A stretch of 64,000 nucleotides of DNA from Candidatus Saccharimonadota bacterium (GCA_017511645.1 JAFWJH010000004.1:25737-89736), one strand, 5' to 3'. Shown: positions 8,515 through 17,669, numbered from the stretch's first letter. Numbers and translations are program-made. The notes: generated by a model from the sequence alone, not told the origin.

Positions 8515-9429
8515 CTAGATTTTCACCGATTTAATCGCCTTTTTCAAAGTATTAATCGATTTTTGTAATGCCATACCTTCTTTTTCAGAGATTTTTAAAT
8601 CAAGCCTTCGCACTACACCTTCTCTCCCAACCACCGACGGGAACCCAAAACTCGTCCCCGAAAAACTATCATAAGACGATACCGGCATAATTCGCATTTC
8701 ATCATTCAAAATACAATTTAGTATCGACACCACACAAGTCGCAATTCCATAGTATGTGGCGCCTTTCTTTTCAATAATTCCATATGCTTCATCTCGCACA
8801 AATCCCGAGATTCCATCACACACCTCAGCCGGCAACATTTCTGTTACTTTTTGCCCACCCGCATCCGCTAACGACCACAAAGTGACTTCCGAATCGCCAT
8901 GTTCGCCAATTTGGTAAGCATGTACCGATTTTGCATTTATGTTTAAATAATTCGCGATCCTTTGACGCAGCCTAGCCGAGTCAAGCACCGTACCCGAACC
9001 AATCACCCTCTCTGCCGGTAGCCCCGAAAACTTCATCGTGTAATACGTTAACACATCCATTGGATTCGTCACTACCAAGAATATCCCATCAAACCCACTC
9101 GCCATAATCTGCTCTATCATGCCCTTCAGGATATTTACGTTCTTTTTTAAAAGTTCTATTCTGGTCTCGCCCGGCTTTTGCGCCGCCCCCGCCGTAATCA
9201 CCACCACATCGCAATCTTTCGCATCTTTATAAGTACCGTTCGATACTTTTACATAGCTTGGCGCCATCGCCAGAGCATCGCGTAGATCCATCGCCTCGCC
9301 CTCGGCATCTTTTGCGATAATATCTGTCAAAATAATTTCATTCACCGCAGTCCGCTGACTAATAAGCGAAAAAGCAATACTCGCCCCCACATTACCAGTC
9401 CCCACAATCATGATTTTATTATTATCCAT
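8515..9429 (-). CDS. ldh: L-lactate dehydrogenase
   Basis: 304 residues. The N-terminal Rossmann motif is IVGTGNVGAS (8-17). The substrate loop reads AGAAQKPGETR, with Gln84 at the position that favours lactate/pyruvate over malate (MDH has Arg) and Arg90 for catalysis. VLDSARLR contributes Asp150 and Arg153, and GEHGDSEV carries catalytic His177. It reduces pyruvate to lactate with NADH, fitting a fermentative organism. TAAAAT (9449-9454) with TGG in front and a short leader containing AAAGGGTGG precede the ATG. It is the first gene after the exonuclease, with its own promoter. Confidence 0.95.
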   Translation of the reverse strand: MDNNKIMIVGTGNVGASIAFSLISQRTAVNEIILTDIIAKDAEGEAMDLRDALAMAPSYVKVSNGTYKDAKDCDVVVITAGAAQKPGETRIELLKKNVNILKGMIEQIMASGFDGIFLVVTNPMDVLTYYTMKFSGLPAERVIGSGTVLDSARLRQRIANYLNINAKSVHAYQIGEHGDSEVTLWSLADAGGQKVTEMLPAEVCDGISGFVRDEAYGIIEKKGATYYGIATCVVSILNCILNDEMRIMPVSSYDSFSGTSFGFPSVVGREGVVRRLDLKISEKEGMALQKSINTLKKAIKSVKI

Positions 9430-9448
9430 ACCACCCTTTCTTTGTTCT

Positions 9449-9454
9449 ATTTTA
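9449..9454 (-). promoter_or_regulatory. Extended -10 promoter of ldh
   Basis: Reverse strand TGG-TAAAAT. The leader of about 13 nt carries a Shine-Dalgarno-like AAAGGG. Confidence 0.55.
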
Positions 9455-9462
9455 CCATAAGT

Positions 9463-10803
9463 TTAATAATCTTCTGCCAAAATACTCTCAAAATAAAGTT
9501 TTAATTCTTCACCAATGTACTCGTCTTTTTCATAAACTTTATTGAGTTCCGCCAAGAACTTCGGCGCCAATCTCTCTAATCTCGTTCGCCGATACTCTTC
9601 CCACTTCGCAATTTCACTCTCGCTCAAACTCTGCGGAAAATTTCGCCCTTTATAATGTAACAATAATTCCGGCAATCTCTCGTCTATAAAATCTGGGTGA
9701 AAATCCGCCAATTTATTTTCGCCAGCATTTCGTACTGCCGCCACCTTTATTCGGTCCCTATCATTTAAAAATCCATCATACAGTGCTGCTTCTGGTTCTA
9801 TCGCCGGTGGAAACTCCGGCCGATTTTCCATTTCGCTACGCACTTGTTCCGCAAACTCTGGATGCTTTAACAAGATTTGTAAATTACCTTCTACTGTCTC
9901 ACGCGTCAACCCAATTTTCCCCCAACCATCGTTTTTTTCTAATACTCCTAGCGGCGCCACTGCCGGGCATTTATTAAAGCACAGTTCTTTTACAATCGGG
10001 AAATATTCTGAAACTTCTTCTAAATTGTAACGAAGGTCATACACTAGTACATTCCCATTTCGCCCACTAGTCAATGGGAACGCAACAGTTGTCTTGTTAA
10101 ACTCATTCGCATACCTACCAGAAGCATAGACAAAAGGTTTTTTATCCTCCAGATTCACCAACTTCTTCACTTCTTTTTTATCTCGCATCTTCAACAAAAA
10201 CCCAAACAGTTCCGGCTGCTTATCACGAATTAGTTTTGCCACCGCAATCGTCGCATATACATCCGATAACGCATCATGCGCGTGTTCATGCGCCACACCA
10301 TTTAATTTTGTTATTAACTCCAATCTATTAGTCGGCACACCATCTTCACGAAACGGCCACTCAATCCCCTCTGGTCGAAGCGCCCGCGTCAACCGCACTA
10401 CGTCTAATACATCCCACCGACTCCGTCCATCTTTCCATTCCCACTCATACGGATCATAAAAATTCCGCCATAGAAGTGCCCGCATAAACTCGTCATCAAA
10501 TCGTACCGTATTATATCCCACCGCAATCGTATTCGGCACAAATACCTCTTCCGTCACATATTTCGCAAACTCTGCTTCCGACACACCGTCTCGCAACGTA
10601 TCTTGTGGCGTAATCTTGGTCACCATGATCGCACCTGGACTCGGCAAGGCATCTTCGCTCATTTTTACCAAAATATTCACTGGCTCACCAATCGGCTCGA
10701 GATCCATATTCGTCCGTTGCCCCGCAAACTGCATCACCCGATCTTCACGTGCATTTAGTCCCGAAGTCTCCAGATCATAAAAGAAAAAGGTTTTGTCCAT
10801 CAT
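9463..10803 (-). CDS. sbcB: Exodeoxyribonuclease I (SbcB-type DEDDh exonuclease)
   Basis: 446 residues. The N-terminal DEDDh exonuclease domain shows FFFYDLETSGLN (Asp10, Glu12), YNTVRFDDEFMR (second Asp) and HEHAHDALSDVYA (His and last Asp). The middle and C-terminal parts follow the ExoI SH3-like and C-terminal layout (FVYASGRY, TVAFPLTSGRNGNVLVYDL). ExoI degrades single-stranded DNA 3' to 5' in recombination and mismatch repair. The ATG is doubled (MMDK); GAGG lies 2 bases before the first ATG and 5 before the second, so the exact start may be 10800. Confidence 0.9.
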   Translation of the reverse strand: MMDKTFFFYDLETSGLNAREDRVMQFAGQRTNMDLEPIGEPVNILVKMSEDALPSPGAIMVTKITPQDTLRDGVSEAEFAKYVTEEVFVPNTIAVGYNTVRFDDEFMRALLWRNFYDPYEWEWKDGRSRWDVLDVVRLTRALRPEGIEWPFREDGVPTNRLELITKLNGVAHEHAHDALSDVYATIAVAKLIRDKQPELFGFLLKMRDKKEVKKLVNLEDKKPFVYASGRYANEFNKTTVAFPLTSGRNGNVLVYDLRYNLEEVSEYFPIVKELCFNKCPAVAPLGVLEKNDGWGKIGLTRETVEGNLQILLKHPEFAEQVRSEMENRPEFPPAIEPEAALYDGFLNDRDRIKVAAVRNAGENKLADFHPDFIDERLPELLLHYKGRNFPQSLSESEIAKWEEYRRTRLERLAPKFLAELNKVYEKDEYIGEELKLYFESILAEDY

Positions 10804-10904
10804 CGCCTCATTTTCTTTACTCTATATACCATACCAAAAGATAAACTTCAACTCCATCATCAATAAAAGCTAGAAATAAAACACACTAAACAAAAACTCC
10901 TCTA

Positions 10905-12293
10905 CTACCGCGCCACACACCGCACAGAGAGGCCGTTGCTTCTACCATCGTATTCCTGCGCCTCTAAATAGCCGTCAGCATTGAAGCCGAGATCGTACGC
11001 AAAGCCGATATCGTTAGCTACACTAGACCAGTATAACCCGCCGTAGCCAACGCCGGTGGTATAATCATTCCAGACCCCACCATACACGAAATAAACTGGA
11101 TGATTTTGAATATCACCATCCGTACCACTAGTAAGGCTCATAGCAGTTGTTAAGTTATCGTAAGATTTATTACCTTCGTAGATTGGCAATCTCCAGCCAG
11201 CTGGACAGATTGATTGATCCACGTCCTCGTCATTTGCTAAATCACTAGAATCATTCATCGCTACAGCTGCAGTCCAGTTGTAGTAGTTGCCGACATAATA
11301 ATGCGAAGGATCGTCTAGGGAACAGGACTCTGTCATGTTATCAAGAGTGCCAGTTGCGTCATCAGTAATGATCCCATTCCAACAGAGATCACCCGGATCA
11401 TAAAAACTTGGGTTTGTATCTGAGGAATAACCACTTAACTCCGGTATCCAATCTTCTGAGATATCAGTGTCGTCTGGATAAAACACGCCCATACCTAAAT
11501 CTAAATCTAGATTCTGGGTCATCCAAACATTACCATCTACGAGTTTAGAAATGTAATAGGGCTTACCGTCACGGATGTCATCTAATTGATATTCTTCGTC
11601 TTGAGTCATAGAAGCAAGTACAGTAGACTTTTCTCCAGTAGTTAGTGTGGCGAAGTCTTGCATGTATTCTAGGTCGTTGATAGTCTTATCGTCTGACAAT
11701 GGAGCAGTCACGGCAAAGAAATTAATGGTGTTAGTATAGACACCAGCTGGTTGGCCAGTAGCAGCTTTAGCACCGATCTTAAAGGTCACTACCTTACTGT
11801 CTGCTGGGTCACTGGTGTTTACTAGTACTGCACCTGTTTTACCACTATCGTCATTGTCTAGTGGTAGGCCAGAATAATTACTATAAGTATTACTACCTAC
11901 TTTAAAGGCATAGCCCCATTCATTATCATTTGCACTAGACATATCGTCTAAACTTGCATTTGTAGCTAGACTAGTGAAGGTATAGCTGTTGTTAGAGGTA
12001 TTAACTAGGTTAGTAGTGGTAGATGCTGTACCCGCTGTAGCTGTAAGATAGTAGCCAGAAGCTACGTTAGTATTTACTGCTATAGTGATTTCATTACTGT
12101 CTGCATTATCACCAGCTGTGAGATTACTGACGATAAGGTCACCAGAAACATTGAGGGAAAGAGTAGGGTTAAAGGTAAACTGGACTGGTTGGGTGGTTTG
12201 GAATTTGAGGGTAGCGTGAACGCTCCCCACCCCCACTAAACTAGTCAGCCCCAATACGCCAAATAAAACAGAGAATGTCGTACGCCTTTTCAT
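10905..12293 (-). CDS. Secreted surface protein with FISUMP-type C-terminal domain
   Basis: 462 residues. A signal peptide (about 1-28, MKRRTTFSVLFGVLGLTSLVGVGSVHA) precedes a Thr/Ser/Asn-rich beta-sandwich-like region (30-195). The C-terminal half (about 215-462) shows the Fibrobacter succinogenes major paralogous (FISUMP) pattern: GNVWMTQNLDLDL, YYNWTAAVAMN, SICPAGWRLP, GLYWSSVAND and the end GLSVRCVAR. It is likely surface-exposed; function unknown. A paralog is at 42532-44130. TATAAT at 12301-12306 ends 7 bases before the ATG, so the mRNA is predicted leaderless. No sorting motif or C-terminal anchor is visible. Confidence 0.85.
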   Translation of the reverse strand: MKRRTTFSVLFGVLGLTSLVGVGSVHATLKFQTTQPVQFTFNPTLSLNVSGDLIVSNLTAGDNADSNEITIAVNTNVASGYYLTATAGTASTTTNLVNTSNNSYTFTSLATNASLDDMSSANDNEWGYAFKVGSNTYSNYSGLPLDNDDSGKTGAVLVNTSDPADSKVVTFKIGAKAATGQPAGVYTNTINFFAVTAPLSDDKTINDLEYMQDFATLTTGEKSTVLASMTQDEEYQLDDIRDGKPYYISKLVDGNVWMTQNLDLDLGMGVFYPDDTDISEDWIPELSGYSSDTNPSFYDPGDLCWNGIITDDATGTLDNMTESCSLDDPSHYYVGNYYNWTAAVAMNDSSDLANDEDVDQSICPAGWRLPIYEGNKSYDNLTTAMSLTSGTDGDIQNHPVYFVYGGVWNDYTTGVGYGGLYWSSVANDIGFAYDLGFNADGYLEAQEYDGRSNGLSVRCVAR

Positions 12294-12300
12294 ACCCCAT

Positions 12301-12306
12301 ATTATA
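12301..12306 (-). promoter_or_regulatory. Leaderless promoter of the FISUMP gene
   Basis: Reverse strand TGC-TATAAT, 7 bases before the ATG at 12293, no Shine-Dalgarno. Confidence 0.65.
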
Positions 12307-12333
12307 GCATAAGTTCAATATAAAACAAAAGTT

Positions 12334-13065
12334 TTATTCAGAGTTTTTCAAAACCTCATCGTAATCTATGCCATAGTAAGCATATTGCAATCTCATATAA
12401 GCCGTATCTAGCTCGCTGGCCAATGTCTTCAACGGGTCTTTATTTTCTACCGCCATCACCATAAACTTCAAAGGCTTATTATACCCACCACAAATCTCCA
12501 TCGAATCACCATAGGCCAACTCGCCCGGCACTGTAATTTCACGAATACCACCCAGCTTCATACCTTCTACGCCTATATTCCACCCTTCAATCATCCCAAG
12601 CGACGCATCCAATACTTTACTAAACGCAGTCGGGTTATTATTATCATCAAACGACGAATCAAAAACACTTTCATCTGCGCACCAGCCCACATAATACGCC
12701 AAATAATCACTATCATCACTCGTCAAAGTCTTACCCGAGCCAGTCTTCAAGTCACGCGTCTGTACACCGTTTTCATTAGCCGAAGTCTCATTATAGGCCT
12801 TGATCTCTGACTTGTATTTGATAAACTTATCAAAGCTATCTTTTGTCGCTTCTTTAAACTCCGCCTGTTTCGCGTTGTAAGCTGATTCGTATTCTGCAAT
12901 TAATTCTGGATCAGCTTCGGCGCCCGTTTCGCTTGTATCAGATGTCTTACTCCCATTTATCACAATCGCTGCATAGCTCGCGATAATCGACCCCAGCATA
13001 ATCACTGCGATCAAAATAATAAAGAAACGTTGCTTTGGGCTAGTTTTCAATTCCTTTTCGTCCAT
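12334..13065 (-). CDS. Membrane-anchored FKBP-type peptidyl-prolyl isomerase
   Basis: 243 residues. An N-terminal transmembrane helix (about 13-35) and a charged coil (50-95) are followed by an FKBP domain (about 100-215). The FKBP signature is visible as GWNIGVEGMKLGGIREITVPGELAYGD. The domain probably faces outward and assists folding of exported proteins, an inference from topology. The catalytic pocket is divergent (WCADESVFDSSFDD), so isomerase activity is not certain. The TATAAT at 13092-13097 and AGGAG before the ATG give it a short leader. It lies downstream of the ribosomal cluster terminator, so it is a separate unit. Confidence 0.85.
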   Translation of the reverse strand: MDEKELKTSPKQRFFIILIAVIMLGSIIASYAAIVINGSKTSDTSETGAEADPELIAEYESAYNAKQAEFKEATKDSFDKFIKYKSEIKAYNETSANENGVQTRDLKTGSGKTLTSDDSDYLAYYVGWCADESVFDSSFDDNNNPTAFSKVLDASLGMIEGWNIGVEGMKLGGIREITVPGELAYGDSMEICGGYNKPLKFMVMAVENKDPLKTLASELDTAYMRLQYAYYGIDYDEVLKNSE

Positions 13066-13102
13066 AATAACTCCTGTAATACTGATATATTATTATACCA
13101 CA

Positions 13103-13130
13103 AAAAATAACCCCTTTCGGGGTTATTTTT
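13103..13130 (-). terminator. Intrinsic terminator after rplO
   Basis: A 12-bp perfect stem (AAAAATAACCCC, loop of 4) ending the ribosomal transcript on the minus strand. The arrangement is symmetric and could also work on the plus strand. Confidence 0.85.
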
Positions 13131-13597
13131 TACTTAGCCTCTTTAGTGGATGGGCGCTTTAAGATTGCAACTTTCTTAAACGACCCACCGGCCTTTTTGA
13201 TAGCTTCTACAGCTGTCTTCGATGCAAATTGCGTCTCAAGATCGATCTTGTTGGTGAGTTCACCACGCGAGATCACCTTTACCTTCACAAATGGGCTCGA
13301 AATTAGGCTAGCTTCCGCTAAAGTATAGTTATCTACTTTACCTTTAAGCTCGTTTAGGCGATCAGTATAAACCACCTCAGCCTTTGGATGAATAGATTTA
13401 AAACCTTTAAGCTTTGGCACAGCCTGCATGATAGCGCGTTGGCCGCCCATAAACCCAGCTGGCATCTTGCGATGGCCAGTACGAGATTTCTGACCCTTAG
13501 TACCACGCCCAGCAGTCTTACCCTGCCCAGCTGAAATACCACGACCTTTACGAGAAGGGCGAGTATTCTTATTTACGCTTAAATCATTGTATTTCAT
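13130..13597 (-). CDS. rplO: Ribosomal protein L15
   Basis: 155 residues of the large subunit protein uL15. The N-terminal Gly/Arg-rich tail (RPSRKGRGISAGQGKTAGRGTKGQKSRTG) and the C-terminal GGSFKKVAILKRP end are typical. It overlaps the rpsE stop by one base (TAATG), with no rpmD (L30) between. A terminator follows, and secY, the usual next gene of the spc operon, is not here. Confidence 0.97.
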   Translation of the reverse strand: MKYNDLSVNKNTRPSRKGRGISAGQGKTAGRGTKGQKSRTGHRKMPAGFMGGQRAIMQAVPKLKGFKSIHPKAEVVYTDRLNELKGKVDNYTLAEASLISSPFVKVKVISRGELTNKIDLETQFASKTAVEAIKKAGGSFKKVAILKRPSTKEAK

Positions 13598-14304
13598 TAC
13601 TTGTCCTCCTTTTTAGCGGACTTCTTGGCGGTAGTTTTCTTCGCCACTGGCTTTTTGACTTCAGCCTTAGTTGCTGGTTTTTCAGCCTTTTTCTCTAGCT
13701 TGACACCAGTCCACTCAGCTCTAGGTACCTGTTGGCGCAAGCCTTCAATCACCGCGTAAGCAATATTCACCTTATTGGTACTACCTAGCGATTTCGAAAT
13801 CAAGTTCTTTACGCCAGTAAGACCAATGATCGAACGTACTGTACCGCCGGCAATAATACCAGTACCCGGCGCCGCTGGCTTAATCAATACATCAGCACCA
13901 GTTACCTTAGTACGAGTCTCATGACATACCGTCTCGCCGTCCATATTAAAGGTAATCATTGATTTCTTAGCTTTGGAAGTAGCTTTTGCTACCGCTGTAG
14001 TTACGTCATTGCCCTTAGCTACACCCACACCAACTTTGTTTTTATGGTTACCAATCGCAACAAGTGCCTTAAACCGCATCCGGCGACCACCAGCCACCGT
14101 ACGTGATACGCGATCTACAGCAATGGTAATTTCGTCAAATTCTTTTGGCCCAGCTTCGGCACGTACGCGATCGCGACGATTGCGACGATCCATTTTGCGC
14201 CCAGCGATATCACGAGCCTGCTTAGTCGCAGCAACTTTATCCTCCATCTTGAGGGTGCCAGACTTATTAATTACTCTTGGGGCTTTTTTATCAGTATCAA
14301 CCAT
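13597..14304 (-). CDS. rpsE: Ribosomal protein S5
   Basis: 235 residues from the ATG at 14304 (MVDTDKKAPR), chosen because GGAG precedes it by about 8 bases and it starts just after the rplR stop; an open frame continues further upstream but overlaps rplR. The double-stranded RNA-binding part (FDEITIAVDRVSRTVAGGRRMRFKALVAIGN) and GVGVAKGNDV are clear. A Lys/Ala-rich tail of about 35 residues extends the C-terminus. Part of the second ribosomal unit, rplF-rplR-rpsE-rplO. Confidence 0.96.
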   Translation of the reverse strand: MVDTDKKAPRVINKSGTLKMEDKVAATKQARDIAGRKMDRRNRRDRVRAEAGPKEFDEITIAVDRVSRTVAGGRRMRFKALVAIGNHKNKVGVGVAKGNDVTTAVAKATSKAKKSMITFNMDGETVCHETRTKVTGADVLIKPAAPGTGIIAGGTVRSIIGLTGVKNLISKSLGSTNKVNIAYAVIEGLRQQVPRAEWTGVKLEKKAEKPATKAEVKKPVAKKTTAKKSAKKEDK

Positions 14305-14305
14305 A

Positions 14306-14635
14306 TTAAAACTCCAATCCTTCCTTGCGGGCTGCATCGGCAAGCGCGCTCATCCGCCCTGCATATAGCTTTGCACCACGATCAAAGACAACCTGTTTTA
14401 CCTTAGCAGTTTTTGCTTTTTTAGCAATCTCTGCACCGATCTTAGCGGCTTTTTCGGTCTTAGTACCAGTCATCTTGGTACCTACTGTAGTCGCATAAGC
14501 CAAAGTCATCTTCTTGTCATCATCAATAATTTGCGCGGTGATGTGCTGATTACTAAAATTCACCGTGAGGCGTGGCCTCTCAACTGTACCATGAATCTTG
14601 GCACGAGTCCTTTTTGCTCTAAATACCTTATTCAT
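14306..14635 (-). CDS. rplR: Ribosomal protein L18
   Basis: 109 residues, uL18, which binds 5S rRNA. RPRLTVNFSNQHITAQIIDD, the GAEIAKKAK helix and VVFDRGAKLYAGRMSALADAARKEGLEF are diagnostic. Its start overlaps the rplF stop by one base, which suggests translational coupling. Confidence 0.97.
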   Translation of the reverse strand: MNKVFRAKRTRAKIHGTVERPRLTVNFSNQHITAQIIDDDKKMTLAYATTVGTKMTGTKTEKAAKIGAEIAKKAKTAKVKQVVFDRGAKLYAGRMSALADAARKEGLEF

Positions 14636-15171
14636 TATTTCTTACCCGCCTTTCCTGCCTTGCGAAGAATTACTTCGTCAGCATATTTAATACCTTTACC
14701 CTTATAAGGTTCAGGCTTCTTGAGGCTGCGGATCTCTGCAGCTACCTGACCAACTTTTTGTTTGTCGATGCCAGATACTGTAATTTCCATCTTATTAGTG
14801 GTTAGCGTCACGCCTTCTGGGGCTTTGTATTTCACCGGATGTGAAAAACCAAGCGCCATCTCGATCTCTTGTGGACCACCAGATAGGCGAAAACCCACAC
14901 CATTTACTTCTAGTTTTTTCTCGTAGCCTTTAGTCACGCCTACCACCGCATTATTGAGTAATGCACGCTGCAGACCATGCCAAGCTCGAGATTTTGGCTC
15001 GTCATCCTCACGGGTGACAGTAGCCGTAGTACCATCAATGGCAACCTTTGTTTTTGGCTGCACCGGGACGATGAGCTGACCCTTCGGGCCTGCAACAGTA
15101 ATCTCACTGTCGCCGACCGTGATTGTCACTCCCGCCGGAATCTCGATGGGTTGTTTTCCGATACGACTCAT
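14635..15171 (-). CDS. rplF: Ribosomal protein L6
   Basis: 178 residues, uL6, with two similar domains and the C-terminal signature PEPYKGKGIKYADEVILRKAGK. It opens the second transcription unit of the cluster: a consensus-like promoter with a 17-base spacer lies 30 bases upstream. AAGGGAAAAG precedes the ATG. Confidence 0.97.
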   Translation of the reverse strand: MSRIGKQPIEIPAGVTITVGDSEITVAGPKGQLIVPVQPKTKVAIDGTTATVTREDDEPKSRAWHGLQRALLNNAVVGVTKGYEKKLEVNGVGFRLSGGPQEIEMALGFSHPVKYKAPEGVTLTTNKMEITVSGIDKQKVGQVAAEIRSLKKPEPYKGKGIKYADEVILRKAGKAGKK

Positions 15172-15201
15172 ATCTTTTCCCTTATTGTTAATATCCGTAC
15201 A

Positions 15202-15230
15202 ATTATATCACAAAATATCCCTATTTACAA
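15202..15230 (-). promoter_or_regulatory. Internal promoter before rplF
   Basis: Reverse strand TTGTAA (15225-15230), 17-base spacer ending TGTGA, TATAAT (15202-15207). The predicted start is near 15195, with a leader of about 24 nt. Confidence 0.75.
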
Positions 15231-15232
15231 GA

Positions 15233-15260
15233 GAAAACCTCCCATTTCTGGGAGATTTTC
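15233..15260 (-). terminator. Second terminator-like hairpin between rpsH and rplF
   Basis: CTCCCA (15239-15244) pairs with TGGGAG (15249-15254), flanked by GAAAA/TTTTC. Its T-rich side adjoins the -35 box of the rplF promoter. Confidence 0.55.
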
Positions 15261-15283
15261 ATGCTATCTTTCTGTTATAGCAC

Positions 15284-15311
15284 AAAAATAGCCCCAAAAG
15301 AGGCTATTTTT
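15284..15311 (-). terminator. Intrinsic terminator after rpsH
   Basis: A 10-bp perfect stem (AAAAATAGCC 15284-15293 with GGCTATTTTT 15302-15311) placed 16 bases after the rpsH stop. Confidence 0.7.
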
Positions 15312-15326
15312 ATAGCGTAGTCTGTA

Positions 15327-15728
15327 TTACCAAACCTTCACCAAGATTTCACCGCCCAAGCGATTTTTCTTCGCTTCGCGACCGGTCATCAAGCCTTTAG
15401 AAGTAGACACGATAATCATACCGCGGCCAGACTTTACTACTGGCAAATCATCAGCCGCCGAGTATACTCTACGGCCTGGCTTAGATACTTTAGAAATCTC
15501 GTTGATCTTGGCATTAGTACCAGCTTCGTTGATTGTAACTTTTAGCACACCACGTGGCTTGCCGTCAATTACCTCAAATCCTGCTACGTAGCCATTTTTG
15601 GCTAGTACGTCTACAACTTGAGTTTTCAACTTCGAAGTAGGAACGAGAATTTCATTTTTACCAACCATCACAGCATTACGAATACGAGTGATGAGGTCAG
15701 CGATTTGATCTGTTGATTGTAATGACAT
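15327..15728 (-). CDS. rpsH: Ribosomal protein S8
   Basis: 133 residues, uS8. The N-terminal DQIADLITRIRNAVMVGK and C-terminal SGRGMIIVSTSKGLMTGREAKKNRLGGEILVKVW are diagnostic. It is the last gene of the first ribosomal unit: a terminator follows directly. An AGGAGAA Shine-Dalgarno precedes the ATG. Confidence 0.97.
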   Translation of the reverse strand: MSLQSTDQIADLITRIRNAVMVGKNEILVPTSKLKTQVVDVLAKNGYVAGFEVIDGKPRGVLKVTINEAGTNAKINEISKVSKPGRRVYSAADDLPVVKSGRGMIIVSTSKGLMTGREAKKNRLGGEILVKVW

Positions 15729-15744
15729 ATTCTTCTCCTTTCTC

Positions 15745-16014
15745 CTACCAGCTACTCTTAGTTATACCAGGAATCTCACCCTTGCTTGCTTTTTCCCGGA
15801 AATTAATACGTGAAAGACCAAATTGGCGCATATAGCCGCGTGGACGCCCGTCCAGCATATCGCGGTTTTTCAGCCGAGTTGGCGAAGCGTTGCGTGGAAG
15901 TTTTTGTAAACCTTCCAAATCGCCTGCCGCTTTGAGCTCTGCACGCTTGGCTTTATATTTTTCGTACATTTTGCGTCGTTTTTCGTCGCGGAGGACTGCA
16001 GATTTCTTAGCCAT
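15745..16014 (-). CDS. rpsN: Ribosomal protein S14, zinc-free type
   Basis: 89 residues from the ATG at 16014 ([14 protein letters not shown]), two bases after the rplE stop; an upstream in-frame ATG inside rplE is rejected. The C-terminal signature [36 protein letters not shown] is clear. There are no CxxC pairs, so this is the zinc-independent form. Confidence 0.96.
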   Translation of the reverse strand: MAKKSAVLRDEKRRKMYEKYKAKRAELKAAGDLEGLQKLPRNASPTRLKNRDMLDGRPRGYMRQFGLSRINFREKASKGEIPGITKSSW

Positions 16015-16015
16015 A

Positions 16016-16612
16016 CTACTTAGCCTCCTTTTCAAACGGCATTCCGAAGAGTTCTAGCAATTTGGTGCTTCCTTCCTTTGAACCATTTTTAATTATAAAC
16101 GTTACTTCTAGACCATGTAGAACCGATGCATCCTCAAATGTAATTTCTGGGAACACAGTCTGCTCTTTAAGGCCCAAATTGTAGTTACCTTGCTTGTCAA
16201 ACGCAGTGCGGCTCACGCCATGAAAATCACGTACGTGTGGCAATGCAACGTTAATCAAGCGATCAACAAATTCATACATCTTGTCGTTGCGCAAAGTCGT
16301 GAGATAGCCTACTGGCGCACCCATACCTTTACGAATCTTAAATCCGGCGATCGATTTCTTTGCGAGTCTAGATGTCGCCGCTTGGCCAGTGATTTTCGAG
16401 ATGGTTAGTTCTACCGTCTCGGTAAATCTCTTGTCTTCGCGTTTCTTACCCACACCCGAAGATACGATCACTTTTTTAAGCTCTGGCACTTGATTAATAT
16501 TATCAAGACCTAACTCTTTTTGTAGTTTCGCCTTCAGCTCGTTATTATAGAGAGCTTTGAGGCGTGGTTGTGCTTTAGCCGTAGCCTTAGCAGCCGTTTT
16601 CTTTTCCGCCAT
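16016..16612 (-). CDS. rplE: Ribosomal protein L5
   Basis: 198 residues, uL5, a 5S rRNA-binding protein. [43 protein letters not shown] and [30 protein letters not shown] are diagnostic. A short Lys/Ala-rich N-terminal extension (about 18 residues) is added. Its ATG overlaps the rplX stop. Confidence 0.97.
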   Translation of the reverse strand: MAEKKTAAKATAKAQPRLKALYNNELKAKLQKELGLDNINQVPELKKVIVSSGVGKKREDKRFTETVELTISKITGQAATSRLAKKSIAGFKIRKGMGAPVGYLTTLRNDKMYEFVDRLINVALPHVRDFHGVSRTAFDKQGNYNLGLKEQTVFPEITFEDASVLHGLEVTFIIKNGSKEGSTKLLELFGMPFEKEAK

Positions 16613-16917
16613 TATTTAGCCCCTTTCTTTGCTTTAGCGTCTTTCTTGTCAGCTTTTTTATCAGCCTTCTTTGCAGTTTTCTCGTATTTTGCCGCCTCGA
16701 CTAGCTTCAAATTCGACAGATCAATTCCTACATGAATAGTTTTCTTACCACCCGCTGGGTTTAGATAAGATTTTTTCATGTGACGTTCTACTATGCCGAT
16801 ACCTTCAAGGCAAGCTTTGCCAGCCTTAGCGTCAATCTTTACGATTTTAGCTTCTTTACCTTTGTTATCACCCGAGATAACACGGACTTTGTCATTAATC
16901 TTCAAATTCTGTGCCAT
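16612..16917 (-). CDS. rplX: Ribosomal protein L24
   Basis: 101 residues, uL24, with the KOW motif DKVRVISGDNKGKEAKIVKID near the N-terminus. A Lys/Ala-rich tail (about 25 residues) follows the core. Confidence 0.96.
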   Translation of the reverse strand: MAQNLKINDKVRVISGDNKGKEAKIVKIDAKAGKACLEGIGIVERHMKKSYLNPAGGKKTIHVGIDLSNLKLVEAAKYEKTAKKADKKADKKDAKAKKGAK

Positions 16918-16918
16918 T

Positions 16919-17287
16919 TTAGAGTACCTCCGGTGCTAAGCTGATAATCTTCATAAAGCCCTTGTCGCGTAGCTCCCTAGGAATTGGCCCGAATACACGA
17001 GTACCCTTTGGAGTCTTGTCATCGTTTACGATTACCGCTGCGTTCTCGTCAAAACGAATGGTCGAACCATCTGGACGACGAATTGGTTGACGTGTACGCA
17101 CGATTACAGCACGCACTACGGCTTTTTTCTTGATGTTGCCGTTCGGTGCAGCTTCTTTTACTGAGCAGGTAACAATATCACCAACCCGAGCATAGCGCGC
17201 CCGTGTACCACCAAGCACGCGGATTACTCCAAGCTCCTTAGCGCCACTGTTGTCAGCAACTTTCAATCTACTTTCTTGTTGTATCAT
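16919..17287 (-). CDS. rplN: Ribosomal protein L14
   Basis: 122 residues, uL14, full length and typical: [20 protein letters not shown] at the start and [28 protein letters not shown] at the end. Tightly packed behind rpsQ (no gap). Confidence 0.98.
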   Translation of the reverse strand: MIQQESRLKVADNSGAKELGVIRVLGGTRARYARVGDIVTCSVKEAAPNGNIKKKAVVRAVIVRTRQPIRRPDGSTIRFDENAAVIVNDDKTPKGTRVFGPIPRELRDKGFMKIISLAPEVL

Positions 17288-17668
17288 TTAAGCTTCCTCC
17301 CCTTCTACTTTGTCGGCCTTTTCAGTTTTTGCGGCTTCCTCAGCAGCTTTAGCTTTTGCGATCTCGTCAGCGCCAATCTTCTCAGCTTCGTAAGCTTTAT
17401 TGACGTCTTCTTTTAGTTCAACTGTACCATGTGAACGCTCAATCACCTTTACCAAAGTATAAGCTTTAGTTTTGGAAATCGGCGCAGTCTGTGCGATCTG
17501 TACGCGATCACCCTTTTTCGCTTCGTTCTTCTCATCGTGAGCAGTGTATTTACGAGTCTTCGTGTACTGCTTACGATAAAGAGGGTGAGTCTCGCGACTT
17601 ACGATGGAGACGGTAATGGTCTTATCGCGCTTGTCGGACGTCACGGTACCAATCAAAGTGTGTGCCAT
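17288..17668 (-). CDS. rpsQ: Ribosomal protein S17 with acidic/alanine tail
   Basis: 126 residues. The uS17 core (about 1-88) shows GTVTSDKRDKTITVSI and HDEKNEAKKGDRVQIAQTAPISKTKAYTLVKVIE. About 38 extra C-terminal residues are Glu/Ala/Lys-rich, longer than the usual 80-90-residue protein. No L29-like sequence is fused to it. It follows rplP directly, where rpmC normally lies. Confidence 0.95.
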   Translation of the reverse strand: MAHTLIGTVTSDKRDKTITVSIVSRETHPLYRKQYTKTRKYTAHDEKNEAKKGDRVQIAQTAPISKTKAYTLVKVIERSHGTVELKEDVNKAYEAEKIGADEIAKAKAAEEAAKTEKADKVEGEEA

Positions 17669-17669
17669 C

